Assembly (NCBI GenBank): GCA_036872755.1 | Contig: JAVHNS010000004.1 | Location: 3,162,001-3,226,000 of the forward strand | Direction of reading: 5' to 3' | Source: Orbilia blumenaviensis | Taxonomy: Eukaryota > Ascomycota > Orbiliomycetes > Orbiliales > Orbiliaceae | DNA: 64,000 bases | Shown here: piece after piece, positions 1 through 12,855 of the stretch | Layout of the letters: every line of letters starts with the position of its first letter | Numbering within the stretch: the stretch's first letter is position 1 | Notes under the pieces: generated by a model | Seen by the model: only the letters and a program-made list of their open reading frames with translations | Told to the model about the DNA's origin: nothing | The model's database searches: none | Program-made: the position numbers and the translations under genes

Positions 1-1698
1 AAAAAGCGTTATGCGCGAATTCTGATTTAGGTGGGTCAATGGCAAAGCGTGGCCATTCTCAGCCCTGTGAATTCATATCTTTGCATATATTAGCTGAACT
101 AATCTTCAGCCCCGGTACATCTTGTGGTAAAGTTTATATTAATAGCCGCGATGGTATCTTTATTTATGACTGTTCGTACGGCCAGATTTGTCTCTGTCTC
201 CGGGTACTTGTATACGGTTTTAGTTCGGGTGTCCCGCTAGTACCATAGTCAACTTCGATAATAAATGCCGTTGATCAATTGATATTTGCTGCAGAGACGT
301 GTAACTACGAAAACTAGACATCCTCAGAATATTATTGGCATGATCTCGGTCCCAGACGCTGTTGACCACAATTTTATTATTGGCAGTATATACACGAGGC
401 AATAGTCAAATAATCTCAATTGCTCAGAAATCTTAAGCCTGATGGCTGCACTGCTTCTGGACATGGTAGTTTAGATAGGGCACCCATATCAAGCTAATAA
501 CCGTTTCTATGTTTTAACTATATAATTAAATATTTCATTCAATTATTAGAACACCTGGAGCACTGACTAGTTAGATCCCCTCCATGTTAACATGTTACGT
601 ACATCTTTCAGACTTTACCTATTATCGATTTGGCTACCCTCTGGCCGAGTTCTAGTCCACTGATGATCGACCAATTTGCAGTATTTGTTGGATTTTTGAT
701 AGAGCAACACGCTCTCGACCAACCGAAACCTGGCTATTTTGAACTAGGCGGCCACAGATTGGTGGATTTGAACGGAAATTAAATACTCCACCAAGCAGCA
801 ACTTCCTATCAAGTATGGTTTAACCTAGTATGTAAATTATCATCCTGTCAATCCTTTTGATTTCGTTGGCTCACGCGTATGGTTTACCATGTCCGTTGAG
901 ATGGTTGGTCTGGAGGGAGGTCAAATGGTGGGCCTGGGGCGAGTTGTCGCGGTCCTGGTACCCAGAGGTTCGAAGCTCATGTTCAGCTGTAGATCTAAAT
1001 AGCGTGCTTTTTTTGCAATTGTTTCTCGGTAGTCTTAGAGTTTGCGTCCCGCTAGTCAGGAGGGGAACGTATGTTATATTTTTTACCTGCTGGGTTAAGG
1101 CGTGACGAGACTGGTATACCCTCATGCCCCTAGTATGCTATGGGGCCGGATTCAGTCAGATTTGTTAATAGAAAATTATATATACACATATGTATCGATC
1201 GTCAACTCGTATATTAGATTACTCGACCATTGCGCATATATATCGGGCTTGATATTAGTACGAATCCAAATCTATCAACGGCATGCTTAGATCCTGGAGG
1301 GCAAGCGACACAGAGCCACCTGCTGGAACTGAAATGTTACGCTCAGAGGCCTGAGAGTTCAGAAATGTAAATTTAAAAGTTGCTTTGAATCGTCAGCTAT
1401 AAAGCTGGAAACTTAGTTTACGTTCAGTGGTAGTAATGGCCGTCAGTCAACTATAAGTAATGCCCATGTTTATATTATCGATTATTCCCCCTTTTATATA
1501 TATGCTGTAGCTTCAGAAAAATGATAGATCGTCGTGTGACACCAACAGCTATGCATATGCAAATAAAGACGCCGCTAATTTTTTTCCATCTAAAACAGAC
1601 CCAATCGCCAGTACTTGTCTTCCAAACCCAAATATTAAATGCTTTCTATTTCAGGCGAAACGCAACCTTTTTGCCGTACCTGATGGCCATAGTGCTCT
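1..1698. other. Gene-free AT-rich stretch at window start
   Basis: I see no supportable gene here. Open frames are below 85 codons, overlap on both strands, and show no recognisable protein or splice pattern. It lies downstream of the TupA-like gene, which ends at 1699 on the minus strand, so its right edge should contain that gene's 3' untranslated region. Confidence 0.6.
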
Positions 1699-2760
1699 TC
1701 ACGGGGCGCCAGTATACAACTGCTTGCCGTTCTTCTTGAAGGCAATGATAGCCTTTTGTCCTAACTTCTTATCAACAACCCACTTTCTGAAATTATTGAC
1801 AGTTCCCACGTTGGTAGCCTTCTTTCCAATGAGCAAGAAGGCTGGGTTCAACAGCGGATCCGTAGCGTTGTCTGTCGCGGCTTTGTAAATGACGGTTTTC
1901 TTAGCGAGAGCAGGGTTGATGGAGAGGTATGTGCCTCGATCGGTAATGGTGTATTCCTTGAGGAGGATGGCAGCGTTGAGAGCCTCGATCGGGAAGGTGA
2001 TGTAGGTATGGTACCAGGTGGAGTAGGCGGTTGCCCATGGAACCTTTGAAGTGAATGTTAGCTCCCTAATATATATAAAATCGCATTTTCCAGCGAGATT
2101 TAAGATTGCAGTGTCTTGAAATCCTTACCTGACCAATACCGATCCACATCTGCGACTCCTTGATGTTCGTGGCAGACTTATCATACCGGCTCAAAAATCT
2201 TGTCTGGACGCGATCGGTGACCTTGTTTTTCTGAGCAGCTTTGTGGATGTTCGAGAAAATGGTCAAGATGTCTGACGAGTTGGAGATTTTCGCGGGGTTC
2301 TCTGGGGGGCCGACGAGGAGGAAGTGGTCTCTCCAGGCATAGTGTCGCGATGTGGCGATTCCCTGCTGAATTGCGATTTTTTCGGCGACTGCTGAGTATG
2401 TGAAGCCAACGTCGACAGTACCAGCTTGTAGGTAGTTGATGGAAACAGTGGTGTCGGAAAGGTACCATGCTACCCTGAATGGCTTGGCGCCCCTCTTGAC
2501 TTCAAACTTGATGAATTCGTCGGCGAGGACTGCGGGGTGATTGTTAGTACACTATCCAGTCAGGGTCGTCATGGTAGCATTTTTATGTAAGTACCTTTGA
2601 TGAGACCGCTCTGTCCTGCACCACCATTTCCAATCCTCAATTTAATAGGTCCCTTGTTGCCCTTAATTCCACCATCGTAGATAGCCTGAGGGTCGACAGC
2701 GGCGACGAAGACCTGGGTGTAGAGCAAAGCCACGCTAAGGTACTTTGCGAATCCGAACAT
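1699..2760 (-). CDS. Secreted TupA-like (tungstate/molybdate-binding fold) PBP-superfamily protein
   Basis: Three exons, 2760-2595, 2529-2129 and 2043-1699, join in phase and give 303 residues. A signal peptide (about residues 1-20, MFGFAKYLSVALLYTQVFVA) implies secretion. The rest follows the layout of bacterial TupA-type binding proteins: an N-terminal strand and ligand loop (RIGNGGAGQSGLIK), a DVGFTYSA segment where TupA has DVVLVHAP, a WIGIGQ segment before intron 2, then ITDRGTYLS (TDRGTYL at residues 223-229) and LLNPAFLLI, matching TupA's LTDRATYLA and LFNPY. The family binds oxyanions in bacteria as the outside part of an ABC importer; no such importer is seen here, so the fungal role is unknown. 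Intron 1 has a TACTAAC branch site close to its CAG acceptor. Family fold: fairly sure; ligand: unknown. Confidence 0.82.
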
Positions 2761-5052
2761 CGTCCTATAATATAATATAAGATACGGATTGAAACGGGTT
2801 AAGTATCAATTATAATTTTAAAAAAGATTATAGAGGCCTTTCCCGGATGTACCGAACTCTCGAGTCGGGAAACTTGAAACGATGGAATGAACCAACGGGT
2901 GAACGAATGAATGAGTGAATGGAAGAGAGGGTAGAAGCTCTGAAGAAAGAAGTTCGAGTCATGAATGGGCTATCGGAAGAATCTTATACCAAGTAGTCCT
3001 CTCTCATATTGGACTAACGTTATAGTGACCTGGCATTGGAGACCTTCAAAACCTGCACCGCAGGAAAGCATCCCATTCGACAAATTCTCTCATTCCGAAG
3101 AGAGTGATACACACATATCATGAGACTCAGCTGCCTTCCCTCAAGCGTGGAGTGGTAAGCAAGCCTGCCACTCCAGTCCTGCAGCTTTTTACGTGTTCGT
3201 TGCAGGTGGAAGAGAGGTTGGATATGCAGTGTGCGTTCGAGAAGCCGCAGTTGATTCAACTGGCAACAAGGGAAATGGCAACCTGGAAGGAACAGGGGTC
3301 CTGTGTAGCGACCAAGCCAACGCCAGGGTTACCCGTTTGGGCTACAGAAGGCCAGGATTGTCATTGTAACGACCCAATTGGGGCCAAGTCCTGTCTCGGC
3401 CGGAAACTGAGCTTGTCCCTTTCGCAAAGTGGAGACGAGGAAGCCAGTGCCATCTGGCAGGTGGGTGCGCTTTCGAAATTTCTAAAGTCGACACTTGCAG
3501 GTGTACATGGACTAACTAACTAATGTAACGCACAGAAGAAGAAAAAGGGTCCGGTGAAAACATCGATGTTCAGTCAAGAAGGAAATAACTCGTCGAGGAA
3601 AATAAAATTGCAGATTTGAAGTAAGGATGCATGGTGACAACGAAGCGAAACGGAGCAGAACTGCTTGCATTGAGATGGCGTCAAAGTTTTTTTTTTCCTC
3701 CGGCGAGATCTTACGGCTGGCAGGGGCGTGATCTCATAAGACAGATCTATTAAAGCCAGCCGATCGGCAGAGGTGGGCCAGACCCTTTGGCAGAGAGGCG
3801 AAAGAGTGGAGTGTCCGAGCACGCCCACAGCAGGCCGAAAGGGCACACGACATAACATGGAATTGGACTTTGAAGCACAGAAAAAAAAGGCAATTGATGT
3901 TACACAGCTCAAGCATACGAGCACAGAATCATTGGGATTTCCCCCCCAGATCCGTCAGGATACAAGGTGTTTTCGAAAGTTCCCAAGGCAAAAAAAGAAG
4001 TCGAAAGCGACTTACGCGAAACCGGTGCTTACAACCAAAGGCAATAGAGCCAGGTGCCAAAGGTCTTGGGCAGTGGTAGTTTTCGGCATGACAGAGCTCA
4101 AAGCTGCAAAGTTGAATGGAATTTTCATTGTGATGTTGAAACGGCTGTATCACTATCTAGATATCTGAGATCAGTAGTTCGACGTGATGATTTTATTATA
4201 ATTTTGACACCTTCAGAGGAAGGTTCCACGAAAAAGGGACTTGCTACCGGCCTTGCTTATATACCTTCTCAGAACTTTGGATTGCATTTTCGAGTGCCTT
4301 TGGCGTGTCCGGGATATTCCTCGCCAAGGCAATCCCGACCGCTGCCAAAAAATTAATCTTAGTGCATTACGGCAGTTGTCGTTACATCAACAGCTGCAGC
4401 CCATGGAGAACATGCCCAGCAGGGCCGTTACACTGCACTTATGAAGAGGCAGAGGCATCAATACCCTTGCCCCTTCCTTGTTTCAACCGCCTACAGCTCT
4501 GGGCCATGGGATCATGAGGTTGTGCATACAGCGCATCGACCTGTGAATGGTGGCCACGAATTCGGAACTCGCTAACCGTCGAAGCAGTTCTCCAGTCGAG
4601 GGCGGATATGCGCTGTGACAGCACACCCAGATCCGGCTGCCACCCGAAGCGAATCAGCGCCTCTACTATTGGTCCTTACATAGCTCCGGCCATGAAACCA
4701 ATGGATTTTTACAAACGTCATCGTATATAGCAGGCATTTAAGGCTGATGACAACTCTGATTGATTGTTTTGCGAAAGACTCGAACTAGCTACCCCAGATT
4801 TTACTCTACGGACGTGCGGTACCTCCGGCCTTGACCCATCCCACCACCCCACTATATGCACCCAACCCCTCTCTTCACATGCTCACCAAAACCTCGCTTA
4901 ACCAATTAATTCAGAGGGCACAAGCACCAGGCTGATATCATACACACTTATCCCGTCACAGACAATTTACCTCAACAATGGGGACAATGGGGCACAACTC
5001 CTATCTCGATCCAGTTACTTCTAATGTGGGGGCAAAGCTCGCAAGAGTTGAT
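2761..5052. other. Intergenic stretch, no supported gene
   Basis: It contains the promoter of the TupA-like gene (right after 2760) and, at its right end, the 3' flank of the LURP-one-like gene. A 139-codon frame at 3104-3523 and a 131-codon frame at 3773-4168 are open but lack a good start or any familiar motif. An A-T rich run lies at 2765-2830. Confidence 0.5.
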
Positions 5053-5917
5053 TTATTTCTCGTTGTTCTTCTCGTCGAAACATATGCAAGCAGCGCACAT
5101 AAGCGCCATATCGACGCCAGGGGCGACTGTAAGCACGTATGTTTGCTGTCCTCCAATGAGCTCGCCGAGGTTGAAGAGTTTACGATTGACGGAAGCAACG
5201 ACAGCGCCAGTCTTTTCGTCGACGATGTCCGATTTGGTATCAAACCAGTTACCCTTCATGAGAAGGGAATGGGCAGTGCCCGACACATCGGTGAAGTTGA
5301 CATAAGCCTTGGAGGTCCCAACTATCGGAATTACATAACCGGTCAACGACTGAGCTCCTGGCCAGCAAACTGCGAATGATTTGTGGTGCATAGAAAAAGC
5401 AAAAGTAAGCACAAACATGGTGGGGACATACTGCTGAATTTGCTCTTGACCTCAAACAAGACCTTTCCCGTTGCATCTTCGCCGTAGTAGGTAGTATGAA
5501 TGGATAGATGTTCCTTTCGGAGGTGGAAGAGCTCGTTGCCTTGCTGGTCGGCAAATATTTTACGGCCGCTCAGGGACATCTTTTTGCCTTGGACCTGCAT
5601 ACAATTTCATACATTAGTTGGTTTGCAGGGCACATGGGGTGGTTCCTCTGGTTTTTTACCTTAAAGACAGGTACCTTCTCGACCGTGGTAATGTCATAAG
5701 AATCACCACTGAACGAGAAAACCTTCTCCTTCAAGACGAGCGCTTCGGTTTTTTGAGCAACGAACTGCGGGAAAATCGCGACTTGGGTAGTAAGGGCTTC
5801 CATCGCTGGGATGGCTTGGGCACCACCGCTGCTCGAAGATCCGGCCATGGCAGCACTTCCCTGAGCTTGGATGCTTCCTAGTTTCTTTTCGGCGACGGCT
5901 TTGAGTTTACCAAACAT
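5053..5917 (-). CDS. LURP-one-related / Tubby C-terminal-like (DUF567) protein
   Basis: Exons 5917-5660, 5594-5432 and 5369-5053 join in phase to 245 residues, with donors GTAAAA and GTATGT and CAG acceptors. After a low-complexity Ala/Ser/Gly N-terminus, the protein shows the beta-rich LOR layout. A region with KEKVFSFSGDSYDI is followed by KMSLSGRKIFADQQGNELFH, then IHTTYYGEDATGKVLFEVKS, and ends with a WFDTKSDIVDEKTGAVVASVNR strand pair. The segment YVLTVAPGVDMALMCAACIC corresponds to the final hydrophobic helix that plugs the barrel in this fold. The family is related to phospholipid scramblases and Tubby; fungal members have no settled function. No signal peptide or transmembrane stalk is seen, so it is probably intracellular. 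Confidence 0.85.
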
Positions 5918-7999
5918 TTTGACGATTGATGTTAGTTGAAGTTTAGATAAGCTTATGAGAATTAGAGTATGGAGTAAGGTGAGAGTTCAAAAGATAGAGT
6001 TTCACAGTGTAGCTATATGCGATAACTTTGAGTTCGCAGTATACAAGTAAAAATATATAATATGAAGTGAGAGGGAAGCATTTCATTACGGAGGTTCACA
6101 CTGCAATATATGCAGCGTTTTTCGTTTCTTTCTTTCTTTCTTTCTTTCTTTTTTTTCTATACGCGCCCTCATCTCTGGCTCCACATGCATAGCTTGACTT
6201 ACCCGTTTGTCCAACAATGAAGGATTTAAGATTTATGGTACGATTATGTCGCAGGATTTCTTATCGATATCTGTCAAATGGCGTTCCAAAAGGCCAGTCC
6301 CTGTCCGGTGTGTGGCTGAGAATGGTTTCGTATATGCAATTCAGCCGCAGAGGCGGGATCAAATGATCTGGTTTGAGTATAAAGGTGAATTCGCCAAGTA
6401 AACGCTTAAAAAAGCGGGGGGTCTGTTGGGAAATCTATTTCGAACTCGACGAGGCTTTTTTTGTATTATATACTATTTTGCGACATTCCAATCCTGTGGA
6501 ACGGGCAGCTTACGTCGCGGTTACACCTCTCAATCGAAAGAGTGGCCAGTGGCGCAACCGGATGCCAAATGGCAGTCTCCAACCAGCCAAGGTCCTGGCT
6601 GACAACGATTGACGGGAATTAAACGTCAAGAAATTAATTGCCGAAGCTCGTCTAGTATTAGCCTCGGGCCTATAGTATTACAGAAACCGCTTGGAAAGCT
6701 TATCCCCGATACCATGACCTAGATATGACTTCACTGGCTCCATCAGTGGGTACCTGCTGAAGTACCTGGGTGGTAGGTACTCACGCCAAGAAAAACTTCC
6801 AAGGTGCATGCACAAAGCCTTTCCCAAAGCTTTTGCCCAACAAAACCCAACTGAGGTCGGTAGGTGGAAGAAAGTGCTTGGTAGTAAAATATTTTGTATG
6901 GTTGCGAAAGCATTGTCGGCGAATTTCACCCACTCAGCCCGTCTGACTCGCCCAAGGTTAAGCTAGCCCAAGCGCTTAAGCTTACGAGAATGGGTAGCGC
7001 ATTAAGCATTAATTATGTAGACAGATTGCAGCAATCGAAACCCCAAAGTCTCGCGGAGACGCCAGTTCAAATTAAGACTTGGAAGGATCGATCTCGAGGT
7101 TGGGAGCAATTGGTCTCCAACAGTACTGTTCAAGAAAATAAGCCAGCCCGATAGATTGACTGCAAAATCCCGCGTTCACGTTCCAGAACGGAGGGGTGGG
7201 ATACGTCACCTGCATCGCTCCAGCGATGCATGGGTGTCTGGGCTTTGCATTGCGGCGCAGCTCACATCGCTGCCGTCGGATGCCTGCATAATCAGATGCA
7301 TAGGTTCCACTGAGCTGGTGAGCCATTCACAGAGCCTCGAAGGCAAGCAAACTGGGTCCAGCATTACAAACCGTCTCGATTAACGCACCACAGACTATCA
7401 TATTCTAAATACAGCCTCTTGAGCAGCGCTTTCTACAAGGGCGTGCTGACGGATCCATGTTGCTTGGATTTAATTGGAACGTTCGACGTTCAGGCTCTCT
7501 ATATTAGACGCCCTTGCTCAGCTTATTGGGGACGTTCAAACAACGCACCCATATTGCATGATGCCCAGAACTGCAACCGGCCGGTCATGGGTGCCTGTGC
7601 GACCCGAAGATATTAAAATCGATTTAAACTCAGGGCCTCCAACGTTTCTATTTCGATGGCTATAACTGGAGCGACGGAATATATCGATTGATGGTTTGCA
7701 CGTTCGTATTTCAAAAGGAATATTTCGGACACAGGGTCAAAAATATCTGTTTTTACCTGTTCCGTCGCAAATTATCATTAATATTATACTATATCCGGGA
7801 AACATAATTAAACCGCAGTATAGCCACAGATATGATCACCAACCGAAGTCTAAGATAATACTTCAATACACGCAATTAAATTACAAACTGGTCCTTGACC
7901 AGGCTCTTATGAAACCCTATAAACGCCTCATGATACATAGAAAAGGGAGGAATGGGGACGGGAAAGGACAGATGGTAAGTACAAACATTGATGACGCTA
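5918..7999. other. Intergenic stretch with a TTTC microsatellite
   Basis: No gene supported. The left end is the promoter side of the LURP-one-like gene; a TTTC-type microsatellite ending in a T run lies at about 6124-6157. Short frames around 6894-7665 overlap on both strands and carry no recognisable protein, although this part is somewhat richer in GC than its surroundings and could be a decayed gene. Confidence 0.5.
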
Positions 8000-10434
8000 T
8001 TAATCAAGTTGCATTGCGCTGCTCCAGCCTGGAAATCCGGAGGCCGGCGCATCAAACTCACTCTTGTCCAGAAAATAGTACCGCCCGTAATACATATTGA
8101 GAAGCTTACGATATGATTCTTCGTCGATGCCTGCTGCTTCGCATGTTTCTATTGTAAGCTGCAGGATTGGTTGTGAATATCGGACAAGTCCTCGCCGTTC
8201 CATATACTCAGTCGCATTCTGTATGCTATGAAGGTACCATTCATCCTTTACTCCAAAATACTCTTTTCTGAAATCCATAAAAGCCTTCTCGTTTTCTATT
8301 GCGAGTTTGTACTCGCCAAGTTTGCCACAAGCCTCACCCATCCAGGTTAGACAGTTGAAGGAATAATCCCGATATGAATTGTCCTTAGTAATAATTTGCT
8401 GAAAACACTCGTAAGCCGATTGGAAATCTGATTTTGCTTCCAATGGAAGCCCTGCGGTCATACTCGATATGCCTATCCGGTACCAGGAAGCCCCATATGA
8501 CCACCATTCAAGAGTAGTAGCTGGCTTGGGCACCCTCAGCATTTTAGCCCTGGCGTGTCTGATGATTGACAACCCAGTTTCATTTTCTTGGTTCAGTAAG
8601 TGTGCAGTACCCAATCTATGTATAGCTGAGTATTGTTGGTAGACAACTTGCATGGTACCTCCGTGTCGGACTCTGAACTCCAGTACTCTATACCAAAGAC
8701 GAGATAGTGGTATGAGATACTTCACATTATCATTGTTGTTGCTTTCGTTTATTTCATAGAGGATAGTGCCGTAAATGCATTGTAGGATAGCGATAGTGGT
8801 TAGATGTGTTTGCATCCCCAATCTTTTTAACAGGTAGAGGACTTTGTAGAGCATCTGGATAGGGAATCGGTGCATTGCAGACAACGAAACCAACATTGCA
8901 AATATTGTAAAGGCCTTGATAGAGAAGTAGTGGCCGGCTCCAAAACGCTTAGCGAGTATTAGAAAGTGGGCGGCCTGGCATTGGAACCGCGCATTCGTTC
9001 GATGAGATGTAGGATGACTGAGGCAAAATTTTGCAGCTTCATCTATGTATTGCGCATAAAGGACGCGCATTTCCTCCCATACAGGAAATTTTCCCTTGTT
9101 TGGGTTCCGTACTTGCTTCCTGGGGTCTGAATCAAGTTGGTGTAGCTGCTGGTATATTGATAGAGGCAATGGGTCGAAATCTTCCGGAAGTAAACCGTCT
9201 TCTGCGTTGGGCTGTTTCTGATACCAACGTGCTCGAACTCGCGAATAGCACTCTGATAGATCCAGAGTTTCGGCTCCGCCAGATCGTGTTCTTTCCTCCT
9301 CCATCTCTTGCAGAAACAAAGCTGCAACCCGTTTCTCAGCCGCAATACGGTTTTCCAATTCCACAGCGAACTCAGCCGAGTAGTCCCTTGGTTGTGCTTG
9401 TTTGGCCTCTGCTTCCTCGGATACAGCTGTATGCGCGCTGTCTACCGAATCCAAAATTTCTTGGCAGATAGTCTGAACAGCTTCAAGGTTCTCTTCTGTG
9501 GCACCTACTGGTTTGGATGCGTCGGGGGCCTCGCCAGATTCGTCCAGAGTCTCAGGACTGTGCTCGTCCGAATTCACAACCTTGGCCCCTGGCTCCAGTA
9601 GTTGCTAGGTGTTGGAAGGGTATAGGGTTAGCGCTGTGTCCTCTAATACTACAGTATTGAAGATTTTTATGCTAAGATGGTCCACGTACCTCGACTTCAG
9701 TTCCAAAGCTATTACTATTGCTGTTCATCCCGTTTGTAGCTGAGATGGCCATATGATCAGCTTGGCCGTTTCTGTTCTCGCTGACGCCAACTTGATCATA
9801 ACTATGACCCCCAGCAACCAGACTATCATCTATGGCGGATGGCAGAGAGTAATCTAACCCAGGGCTTTTAGCTCCTTCGTCGCTTTGAGGTCCTATCAAC
9901 GCAATCAGATGTTTCTTAGTTAGCGCCTAACCGTTTTTAAAGTATGCAGCCACAACTAAACTGTGAAATCATAACTATAAGAGGAATTAATTATAAGCAA
10001 TCAACTCACCAAGAAATTCACTGCCATCGCCACTTAGGATCTCGTCAACCTGCTTCTTAGGCACCGCTTGTTTATTGCTTTTGAAAAAAAACACCGGTTG
10101 CTGGCTTGGATTGGTGCCAGAGGACTTGTGCTGCTGAAAAACGTTCCAGATAAAATGTCTCTGTCGGCGCATCAGATTCCGTTTTCCGAGCCCCCATTCT
10201 CCTAAGCACTTCTTCAATTGATGCATCCTGGTCACTTCGTGTTAGATCCATAACTAAAGTCTATTTATTTTATTGGCAAACTTACTTAATGATCACCCCC
10301 CTCTCATTTTTTAGAGCGTCAATAATCTCCTGGAGGGAGTTATTCGCTAGTCTCTCTTCGATAAAAGCTTTATGTTCGTTCCAGTGATTAGATAGGACGT
10401 AGTCCCTTTTTTTACCTGTAAAAAACTTGAACAT
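8000..10434 (-). CDS. Clr5-domain protein with long helical (TPR-like) C-terminus
   Basis: Four exons, 10434-10286, 10227-10010, 9892-9690 and 9604-8000, join in phase to 724 residues. The Clr5 domain lies near the N-terminus: W18 in HWNEHKAFIEERLANNSLQE, then ALKNERGVIIK, and across intron 1 MHQLKKCLGEWGLGKRN, which matches the family's end pattern of Tyr/Leu-x-x-Arg/Lys followed by a WG-Lys-Asn-type motif. A Ser/Gln/Asp-rich linker follows, then a helical C-terminal half (about residues 330-700) with short alpha-hairpin segments resembling TPR repeats, such as WMGEACGKLGEYKLAIENEK. The Clr5 domain is named after a fission-yeast silencing factor; many filamentous-fungus members have unknown roles. 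The first ATG of exon 1 is used because the Clr5 domain starts 15 residues later. Other 3' acceptors at exon 4 are possible but would shift by only four codons. Confidence 0.85.
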
Positions 10435-11129
10435 CGTGGTCGAGCACCTCGAATCTTAAATATATATAGGGCCAATTAAAAGAGGTTAAAAGAAAATAAA
10501 TAATTTCTAGGATAGGGATTGATTGAAGGGGTATAGATCACGGAAACAACAGGGGCGTCTCTTCTCATTATATAGCTATATAGACGCTCTCTCACCTCTC
10601 GAAATATAGTAGCCTTTCTGGCCAAAATTATACCACAAACAGCGCAAGACAAGGATATCCGCACTGAATTTGCAAGAACTATAACTTTTGACATTCCCTA
10701 AAACCTCTTGGTCGTGTTTGATACGTCGAGAATCGTGCAGTAACTACTCTTAGTCACAACATGCATTAGGTGCATCTCGCTTTAGCCAATCAAATGAACA
10801 CCTGAAAGTCGAAAGCCCAAATATGGTTAGTGCGCCTCGAAAAAAATGACACGTGAATTGTGGGCACCATAGCGTTCTGCCTGCAGCTTGGTCGTGCTAT
10901 AGATCTGTGGGTCTTTTATTCGTCTTGATGTCAGCCGGCCGCCTTGATTCGAAGAGCGTCCAGATGGCTAAATCACGTCAGCAATTCAAATACGATGCTA
11001 CTGAAATCCATATGTCGGTGTCAACATATCCATGCACCTAAGCCTCTCTCGTTTTTTTTGTCCCGCCAAGTTCAAGGCCATTTACCTTAGTCTCTTAGAT
11101 GATAATTAGCTTGTACCATCGAAACCCCG

Positions 11130-11154
11130 CCCCCCCCCCCCCCCCCCCCCCCCC
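11130..11154. repeat. Homopolymer of about 25 C
   Basis: Uninterrupted C run flanked by CCCCG on the left and GGGG on the right. Its exact length is uncertain in any assembly. Unusual in otherwise AT-rich DNA. Confidence 0.9.
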
Positions 11155-11409
11155 GGGGCATATTATACATATTACAAGATAGTCGAACATGCTAGCTCAC
11201 GGGCTACCCTAAGTGGCCGAGCCAAGTGATTAAAATTGCACAAAATACGCCTGTACGACATCATTTAACTGTCTACTGTTAGCTATCGCCATCTGCGGAT
11301 AACAATTTTGAACTGGATTATACGAAATTAATTCCATTACCATATCTTCAGTCAGGATCCAAGAGGTGTGAGTGTTACTGAAAAGCTGTTGCTAGATCCA
11401 CTCTTCTGG

Positions 11410-11545
11410 CGAGATTTAAGTATCTAAGAGTGCGAAGTGCCTCAGCTGCAGCCTCCAGCCTGGTCTCGCCTCCAGCCGCCACCACCCAGCTGTCGACCAA
11501 GCATCATTTGCAACACAAGTATGCGTTGTCATGAGGCTGAAAAAG
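11410..11545 (+). repeat. Diverged interspersed repeat, copy A
   Basis: It resembles 14790-14900 in the same orientation. Shared blocks are an AGCTGCAG core with TCAGC flanks, a TTCAGCCG/CCAGCCG block, and TTTGCAACACAA followed by ATGTGTTGTCA in one copy and ATGCGTTGTCA in the other. Many differences are C/T or G/A. No coding capacity is recognised. Confidence 0.65.
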
Positions 11546-12855
11546 CTTGGAATTTCCAACAAAGACAACACTTTTTGTACCAATATCCACTCGTTAATAA
11601 AGTTACGAGGAACCTGCGCAGGATCCTTCAGCAAAACACCTTTATATCAACGGCGTCTACGAACTATGCATAAAACAATGTTTTTATTTTAGAAGTTAAG
11701 GCCTACAGGTATCAAAAACATCAAACTCATATAGGAAAAAAAGCATAATATATCTTTGGGATCACTTGATGGCAGATAAGACGGTCTTCAACGTTTAGCA
11801 AGCGCAGAAATTGTAATTTTCAACTTTGATTGGTAGAAGAATATGTATCTGATTTGTTTCTGGACGAAATATAGAAGATTTCCGTTAACATAAAGCTATA
11901 CTAAAATTTCAAACGCGAAATAAAGCTTCATGGGATTGAAAATCGATGGATTCCCAGTCGTGTGTGGTTGAATCTTATATAGGGGCTCTTCTACTAAAAG
12001 TGGAAGATCTAATATACACGCAATGCTATCACCAGCCCCACCGCTTGTATTCAAGAGGCTTGTAACGTTTGTACTCGTTGCAGTTATGCAACTAAGGGTC
12101 CTAGGAGGAAGCCTCTTAAGGTCTATAAGTTAAGTTAGATTGCCCTCACTAAAATCATGTGATTACGTATAAACGGGAATTTTCTGGCCTCAGGAGTGCA
12201 CATATTTAAATATTTTATAGTTCACTCGGTAATGCACACTCTATCTAAAAAGTCTATTGGCTATGGACGAGCAGCCGTGTTGGTGGCGCGCAACTCCACA
12301 ATACGGCTGCGATATACCAATCGATTTTGATTGGCTTCCGCAACGCTGAGAAACAAGGCTGGGGAAAAAATGAATTCGATCTGAACCGCAATCGGGGATA
12401 ACATATGTAATCGGTATCAATTAATTTGCAATACCAAGACTACGGCTGAATGCATGACAACAAGAACTGGATGCAGACACGAGTGTCCACGTGTAAATCT
12501 ATACTCAACAAGTCCACAACGAGCGAGGTGGCGTCAAGGCTGGCAGCTTTTTACCAGATTTTTGAGGCTCCGCAATTCCGTATGCTGATGATCCGACACA
12601 GAAGGTCCCATATAATATAAAATTATTCATTGATTCCGCAAAGGTGGCGAATGCTAGTTAGGGGTCATAGCGCAATAAAATTTAACAGTATATAATATCA
12701 GCAGATATCCAGAGTACGTACAGCGCATCCCTTCTGCCTCATTATCACATACTCGGAACTGAAACACCACTCTCGATTGATACAGTTAAAAGTATAAGGG
12801 CTTAAGCTATTTATTATACCTAAATAACAACACTTTCGCATTTGTCGCCCAAACC

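Larger units (their letters stand above)
10435..12855. other. Gene-free AT-rich stretch, 2.4 kb
   Basis: I see no supportable gene. It holds a 25-base C run (11130-11154) and one copy of a diverged interspersed repeat (about 11410-11545). The left end is the promoter side of the Clr5 gene, with a CACGTG at 10850-10855. Confidence 0.55.

Noticed and set aside
3104..3523. 139-codon plus-strand frame
   Set aside because: It starts with GTG, not ATG, and shows no domain, splice pattern or conserved motif.
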